Shown: in pieces, positions 60,342-64,000 of the stretch
How positions within the stretch are numbered: position 1 is the stretch's first letter
How the letters are laid out: every line of letters starts with the position of its first letter
Origin: Herbiconiux sp. A18JL235
GTDB lineage: Bacteria; Actinomycetota; Actinomycetes; Actinomycetales; Microbacteriaceae
DNA: 64,000 nt
Assembly (NCBI RefSeq): GCF_040939305.1
Contig: NZ_CP162511.1
Coordinates: 1,798,001-1,862,000, forward strand
Reading direction: 5' to 3'
The notes under the pieces: model-generated
Databases searched by the model: none
The model's input: only the letters and a program-made list of their open reading frames with translations
What the model was told of the DNA's origin: nothing
Made by a program: the position numbers and the translations under genes

Positions 60342-62600
60342 TCAGAAGCGGCCGCCTCCGCCGCGTCGACCGCCGCCGCTCGAGCGGCTGCTCGACCTGC
60401 TCGCCCTGCTGCTCGACCGGCCGCCGCCGAAGCTCCCGCCGCTCGAGCGCCTGCTGCTCGACCAGCTGCTTCCTCGGCTGCCCCCGCCCCAGCCGCCGCT
60501 CCAGCCGCTCGACCAGCTGCTGCCGCCACCCCGGTCGTCGTCGAAGAGCCCGCCCAGGATGCCGCCGAGGACGGCGCCGCCGAAGCTGTCGTCGCGGGAG
60601 GAGCTCGACGTTCCCGCGCCCCAGTTCGTGTCGCGGGCCCACGTGACGTCCTGTTGGGCGGAGGCGGTGGCGAGGGAGGCCATCCTCGAAGCCTGGGTGG
60701 CCTCGTCGAGCGACCTCGCGGGATCGGTGGCGGAGAGGGCGATCGCCTGCTGCAGGTGCCGTTCGGCCTCGGAGAGCCGGGTGCGGGCGTCCGACCCGAC
60801 GGCGCCGCGGCGGGTCTGCAGGAAGCTCTGAGCGGCAGCGACCTCGCTCTGCGCCGAAGCGATCGCGCGGTCGCGTTGCGCCTGGAGCCGCGCCGCCCGC
60901 TCCCGTTCGTCGCGAAGGGCGGCGAGGGCGGTGTCGAGCGGCGCGTTCGCCTTCTCGAGCGCGATGCGTGCGTTCAGCGGGTCGCGCGCGCCGAGCGAAC
61001 GGGCCCGGTCGAGCTCGATGCGGAGAGCCGCCGCCATGCGCTCGATCTCGGCGTTCGCCCCGGGTTGCGCTGCGGCGAGCTTCTCCGCCTCGGCGATGTC
61101 GAGGGCGGCGTCGTCGACGGCGGCACCGAGGCCCGACTGGGCGGCGCCGAGGTCGCGCTCGAGGGTGGCGAGGGATTCGAGCAGAGTGACCGCCTGGGCG
61201 AGTGCCTGCTGGGCATTGCGGATGCGCAGGGCCGCCTCGGCGCTGCCGCCCCGCGCTGCGGCCGAGTCGGGTGAGCCGACCGGGGCGGCTGCGCCGGCCT
61301 GGGCGGCGGGGGTCGGGGCGGGGTTCGCGTGAGCCGCCGGGCTCGCCGACGGCCCGGCCGCCGTCGACGCATCCGCCGCCCCGACGAGCCTTGCGGCGGT
61401 GTCGAGCTCGGCCTCGGCGAAGTCGCGGAGCTTGTCGGCCTGGTCGACGTTGCCCGCCACCGTGCCGAGGGCCCCGGGGTCGTAGTTCGTGCCGAGCGTG
61501 GCGAGGCGAGCCCTGGCGTCGTCTTCGGAGGCGCCCACGGTGGCGAGCGTCTGGCGCGCCGCGGCGAGGGCGGGTGCGGGGTCGCGTTCGAGGTCGCGGA
61601 GGGCGGTGAAGGCTTCGAGCTGGTCGTCGAGGCGGTCGGCGGCGGCGTCGCAGATCTCGATGATCTGCTGCGACCAGGCACGACGTTCCTCGTCGGTGTC
61701 GGGAACCGCGTCGTCGAGCTTCTGCTTGAGGGCGAACGCCTGCGAGAGCGACCCCTTCACCTCACCGAGGACAGTGGTGAACTGGGCTGTCGCCTCCTGG
61801 CCGAACTGCGCGACGGCGAACCCGAGCTCTTCCTCGCTCGAGGTGACCGCGTCGTCGAGGTCGATGAGCACGGCACCCACTCGCTGGTCGAGCTCCTTCT
61901 GTGTGGGGCCCGCCAGCTCGGCGGCGGCCGTGTCGCGCCGGTCGAGCGTCTTGCGGCGACGCACCAGCACGATCACCAGCACGGCGAGGCCCACGACGAT
62001 GATGATGCCGGCGATCACCCAGATGAAGCCGCCGATGCCGAGACCTTCCTGCGCGTGACCCGAGCCCCCGGCGACCCCGTCGCCGCCGAGCTCGCGCGAG
62101 ATGCCGTCGGCTGCGGCGACGCCGGCGCCCGCCCAGTCGGAGTCGTGCAGCTGCGGCACGATGTCGTCGGTCTCGATGGAGGTGAGCTGGTCGTCGTCGA
62201 GGGCGAACGACGAGTCGACCGACAGCTGGTAGACGCGATCGTCGACGGCCACCGCGAGCAGCACGTCGTTGCGGCCGAACTGGTTGATCGAGGCGACCTC
62301 GTCCGTCCAGGCCTGGCGGTCGGAGGGGTTCGTGAACGAGTCGGTGTAGACGACGAACAGGTTGACGCCCTGCTCGGTGGCCAGCTCGTCGACGGCGTCC
62401 TGCACCTGCTGCAGGGCGGCGGCGTCGAGAACGCCGGCGTCGTCGACGACATAGCGGCCGGCCAGGTCGACGGGGTCGGTGGCGGAGGCCGGTGCTGCGA
62501 TGAGCAGCACAGGAACGAGGAGCCCCGCGGCGAGGCCGGCGACGGCGGCGAGGACGGATCGGATGCTCGCGACGCGGCGAGTTCGGTGCTGAGCTCTCAT
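60342..62600 (-). CDS. TPM-domain membrane protein with coiled coil and Gly/Ser/Arg-rich tail
   Basis: The 752-residue protein has a signal peptide (residues ~1-41), a TPM_phosphatase domain (about 43-170; VVDDAGVLDAAALQQVQDAVDELA), a Gly-rich linker, a membrane helix (about 189-212), a large helical Ala/Glu-rich coiled region (220-660) and a low-complexity Gly/Ser/Arg tail (from about 660). TPM domains occur with PspA in actinobacteria. The tail is rich in positive charge and flexible. It is probably an envelope-stress sensor or assembly factor; the exact role is unknown. Confidence 0.8.
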   Translation of the reverse strand: MRAQHRTRRVASIRSVLAAVAGLAAGLLVPVLLIAAPASATDPVDLAGRYVVDDAGVLDAAALQQVQDAVDELATEQGVNLFVVYTDSFTNPSDRQAWTDEVASINQFGRNDVLLAVAVDDRVYQLSVDSSFALDDDQLTSIETDDIVPQLHDSDWAGAGVAAADGISRELGGDGVAGGSGHAQEGLGIGGFIWVIAGIIIVVGLAVLVIVLVRRRKTLDRRDTAAAELAGPTQKELDQRVGAVLIDLDDAVTSSEEELGFAVAQFGQEATAQFTTVLGEVKGSLSQAFALKQKLDDAVPDTDEERRAWSQQIIEICDAAADRLDDQLEAFTALRDLERDPAPALAAARQTLATVGASEDDARARLATLGTNYDPGALGTVAGNVDQADKLRDFAEAELDTAARLVGAADASTAAGPSASPAAHANPAPTPAAQAGAAAPVGSPDSAAARGGSAEAALRIRNAQQALAQAVTLLESLATLERDLGAAQSGLGAAVDDAALDIAEAEKLAAAQPGANAEIERMAAALRIELDRARSLGARDPLNARIALEKANAPLDTALAALRDERERAARLQAQRDRAIASAQSEVAAAQSFLQTRRGAVGSDARTRLSEAERHLQQAIALSATDPARSLDEATQASRMASLATASAQQDVTWARDTNWGAGTSSSSRDDSFGGAVLGGILGGLFDDDRGGGSSWSSGWSGGWGGGSRGSSWSSSRRSSGGSFGGGRSSSRASRSSSRSSGGGRRGGGGRF

Positions 62601-62705
62601 CCCTCCCGAGTCTAGGAGGGACCGCTCGAAAGCGCCTCCGGAATCTGTGTTGCGTCGTGTGACGTCACGGATGCGCGCCGCCGTGCCGCTCGACAGGATG
62701 GAGAG

Positions 62706-63443
62706 GTGTCGTCAGCCCCCCTGCTCAGCATCGTCTCCGTGACGGATGCGCGCCCGCACGCCCCTGAGTACCACGCGTACTCGGCGATGCTGGCAGAGCG
62801 CACCGCGCGGGGGGCGCGTCGCGCGGGCTGGCGGGTCGAGAGGGTGGCAGCAGCCGACGTCTCCGTCGCCACCACCCTTCGCCGCACCGAGCGCGCCGCG
62901 GCGCTGGTGTTGCTCGGGGGAGAGGACATCGCGCCCGAGTTCTACCGGGCGGCGCGCGGCTACCGCGCCGAGGGCGCCCACGCCGAGCGCGCCGACGAGG
63001 CGCAGATCGCGCTGGTCGGCCGGGCGCTCGGGCGGCACACGCCGCTCCTCGGCATCTGCCGCGGTCACCAGATCATCGACGTGGCCCTCGGCGGCACGCT
63101 CGTGCAAGACCTGGGTGAGCACTCGGGGCATCGCAACGACGGCGTCGAGATCCATCGGGTGATGAGCGACCACGAGGTCGAGCTGGAGCCGGGCTCGCGT
63201 CTGCACGGGGTTCTCGGCGGCCGGGTGATCACGCGGAGTGCGCACCATCAGGCCATCGACCGGCTGGGTGAGGGCCTCCGGGTCGTCGCCCGTGCATCCG
63301 ACGGTCTGATCGAGGCGGTCGAGCACGAGACCGCGCCCATCACGGGTGTGCAGTGGCACCCCGAAGACCCGCGCGCGCCGCGTGGGCAGCTCGGTGCTCT
63401 CCTCGCCGGCCTGGCGACGCCCGCTCTCCGTCTCGCCGCCTGA
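62706..63443 (+). CDS. Gamma-glutamyl-GABA hydrolase-like class I glutamine amidotransferase
   Basis: The 245-residue enzyme has LVLLGGEDIAPEFY, LLGICRGHQIIDVALGG with the nucleophile Cys, and VQWHPEDPRAP with the His-x-Glu pair of the triad. This is the PuuD/peptidase C26 type, which hydrolyses gamma-glutamyl-GABA or related amides. Start GTG at 62706. Divergent from the TPM gene across 105 bases. Confidence 0.85.
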   Translation: MSSAPLLSIVSVTDARPHAPEYHAYSAMLAERTARGARRAGWRVERVAAADVSVATTLRRTERAAALVLLGGEDIAPEFYRAARGYRAEGAHAERADEAQIALVGRALGRHTPLLGICRGHQIIDVALGGTLVQDLGEHSGHRNDGVEIHRVMSDHEVELEPGSRLHGVLGGRVITRSAHHQAIDRLGEGLRVVARASDGLIEAVEHETAPITGVQWHPEDPRAPRGQLGALLAGLATPALRLAA

Positions 63444-63611
63444 GCCCCTGCGACACGCCCGGCTGGGGCGCGAACTATACGTCGGGTTTCCGCTCGGGCT
63501 GGGCGAATCGCCGGTGTGTTGCTAATGTGACTCGTGTTGTTTCTGTGACGAGTGAGACACAAGTGACGGGCTTGGGTTGTCGGCGCAGCATCCGATCGGT
63601 CGGGAACCCCT

Positions 63612-64000
63612 ATGCACACCACCGTTGAGACGAGCACGGGCGTCGTTCACGCGCGCCGGCGCCGAGCCGTGAGGTCGTCCGGCGCGCTTCTGGCGGTGGG
63701 GGCCCTCGTCGCCACGCTGATGGCGGGCTCGCCCGCAGCCGCCACCGACTACCCGTCGTGGGACGACGTGCTCGCGGCCAAGTCGAGCGAGACGGCCAAG
63801 TCGGCGCAGATCGCCGAGCTGCAGGGGCTCATCAGCGGGCTCGAGGCCGAGGTCTCCGCCGCCGAAGCCGTGGCCGATCAGGCCTGGCAGGCCGACCAGG
63901 TGGCGCAGCAGGCGCTCACCGAAGGCACCAGGAAGGCCGACGAGCTGCGGGCCGGCGCCGATGCCGCCGCCGCCCGCTCAGAGGAGTCGAACCGGCGGGC
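63612..64000 (+). CDS. Secreted coiled-coil protein, cut by the window end
   Basis: Only the first ~129 codons are present. They encode a basic N-terminus, a signal peptide (ALLAVGALVATLMAGSPAAA) and an Ala/Glu-rich coiled coil (AELQGLISGLEAEVSAAEAV). Proteins with this start often end in an NlpC/P60 peptidase domain, but the end is outside the window, so no enzyme call is made. The 168 bases upstream hold no gene. Confidence 0.75.
   Translation, partial: MHTTVETSTGVVHARRRRAVRSSGALLAVGALVATLMAGSPAAATDYPSWDDVLAAKSSETAKSAQIAELQGLISGLEAEVSAAEAVADQAWQADQVAQQALTEGTRKADELRAGADAAAARSEESNRR

Noticed and set aside
63444..63611. c-di-AMP (ydaO) riboswitch before the secreted protein gene
   Set aside because: Such riboswitches often precede wall hydrolase genes in actinobacteria, but the conserved core could not be recognised in these 168 bases.
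1..64000. CRISPR arrays, tRNA and rRNA genes
   Set aside because: No regularly spaced repeats were seen by eye and no tRNA cloverleaf or rRNA sequence was recognised; a covariance search could still reveal a missed tRNA.

Overview
The window is chromosomal DNA of a very GC-rich Gram-positive actinobacterium, most likely a member of the Microbacteriaceae (Micrococcales). The evidence is the fused actinobacterial 2-oxoglutarate decarboxylase/dehydrogenase Kgd, a SigR/SigH-RsrA redox switch, GuaB1, paired CNNM/CorC proteins, CWB2 cell-wall repeats, BMP-type nucleoside uptake genes, frequent GTG starts and dense GTGA/ATGA gene overlaps. The genus cannot be fixed from the sequence alone.

Bases 1-8687 look like a decayed mobile island. 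An imperfect ~40-bp direct repeat (1-42 and 8648-8687) bounds it, and the wreck of a tyrosine integrase sits beside the right copy. The start of the repeat resembles the 3' end of a tmRNA gene. Cargo: an ORF closed by a probable nonsense mutation; a knot of small helix-turn-helix (excisionase-like) genes with a DUF3263 gene; a DUF4190/DUF4352-type membrane protein; an HNH endonuclease with small zinc-ribbon proteins; four translationally coupled small membrane proteins; and an MFS transporter. No capsid, portal or terminase gene is visible.

Bases 8.7-33.4 kb are mostly core genome: a histidine phosphatase, lipoproteins, the aroA-rsgA-hisN operon, divergent sigR-rsrA with a textbook SigR promoter, a CWB2 protein, kgd, guaB1, two CNNM transporters, an old-yellow-enzyme, nnrD, YceI, a GT87-like membrane protein, a histidine kinase/pseudokinase/response regulator operon, and metX. 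MetY and metX are separated by a 520-bp non-coding spacer holding two inverted copies of a ~140-bp structured element whose hairpins covary.

Bases 35.3-42.8 kb carry an acyltransferase, an SDR, an MFS transporter, a phosphoribosyltransferase/S51 peptidase/uracil-DNA glycosylase operon, an acetyltransferase and an amidase. A creatininase-family gene at 42.8-43.5 kb is frameshifted.

Bases 43.6-56.3 kb form a purine/nucleoside catabolic region: a PPC-domain protein, an amidohydrolase, a guanine-deaminase-like enzyme, adenosine deaminase, and a tight operon of BMP lipoprotein, ABC ATPase, a divergent adenine-deaminase-like enzyme, two permeases, a GntR/UTRA regulator and an acyl-CoA-dehydrogenase-fold flavoprotein. 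The altered deaminase motif and the embedded flavoprotein suggest import and processing of a modified purine; this is the best candidate for a new system.

The last 8 kb hold an iron-box-controlled SIP-like protein, then a leftward block (TPM-domain protein, PspA, arginase-like protein, disulfide oxidoreductase, HEKVH protein), a gamma-glutamyl-GABA hydrolase, and the start of a secreted coiled-coil protein cut by the window end.
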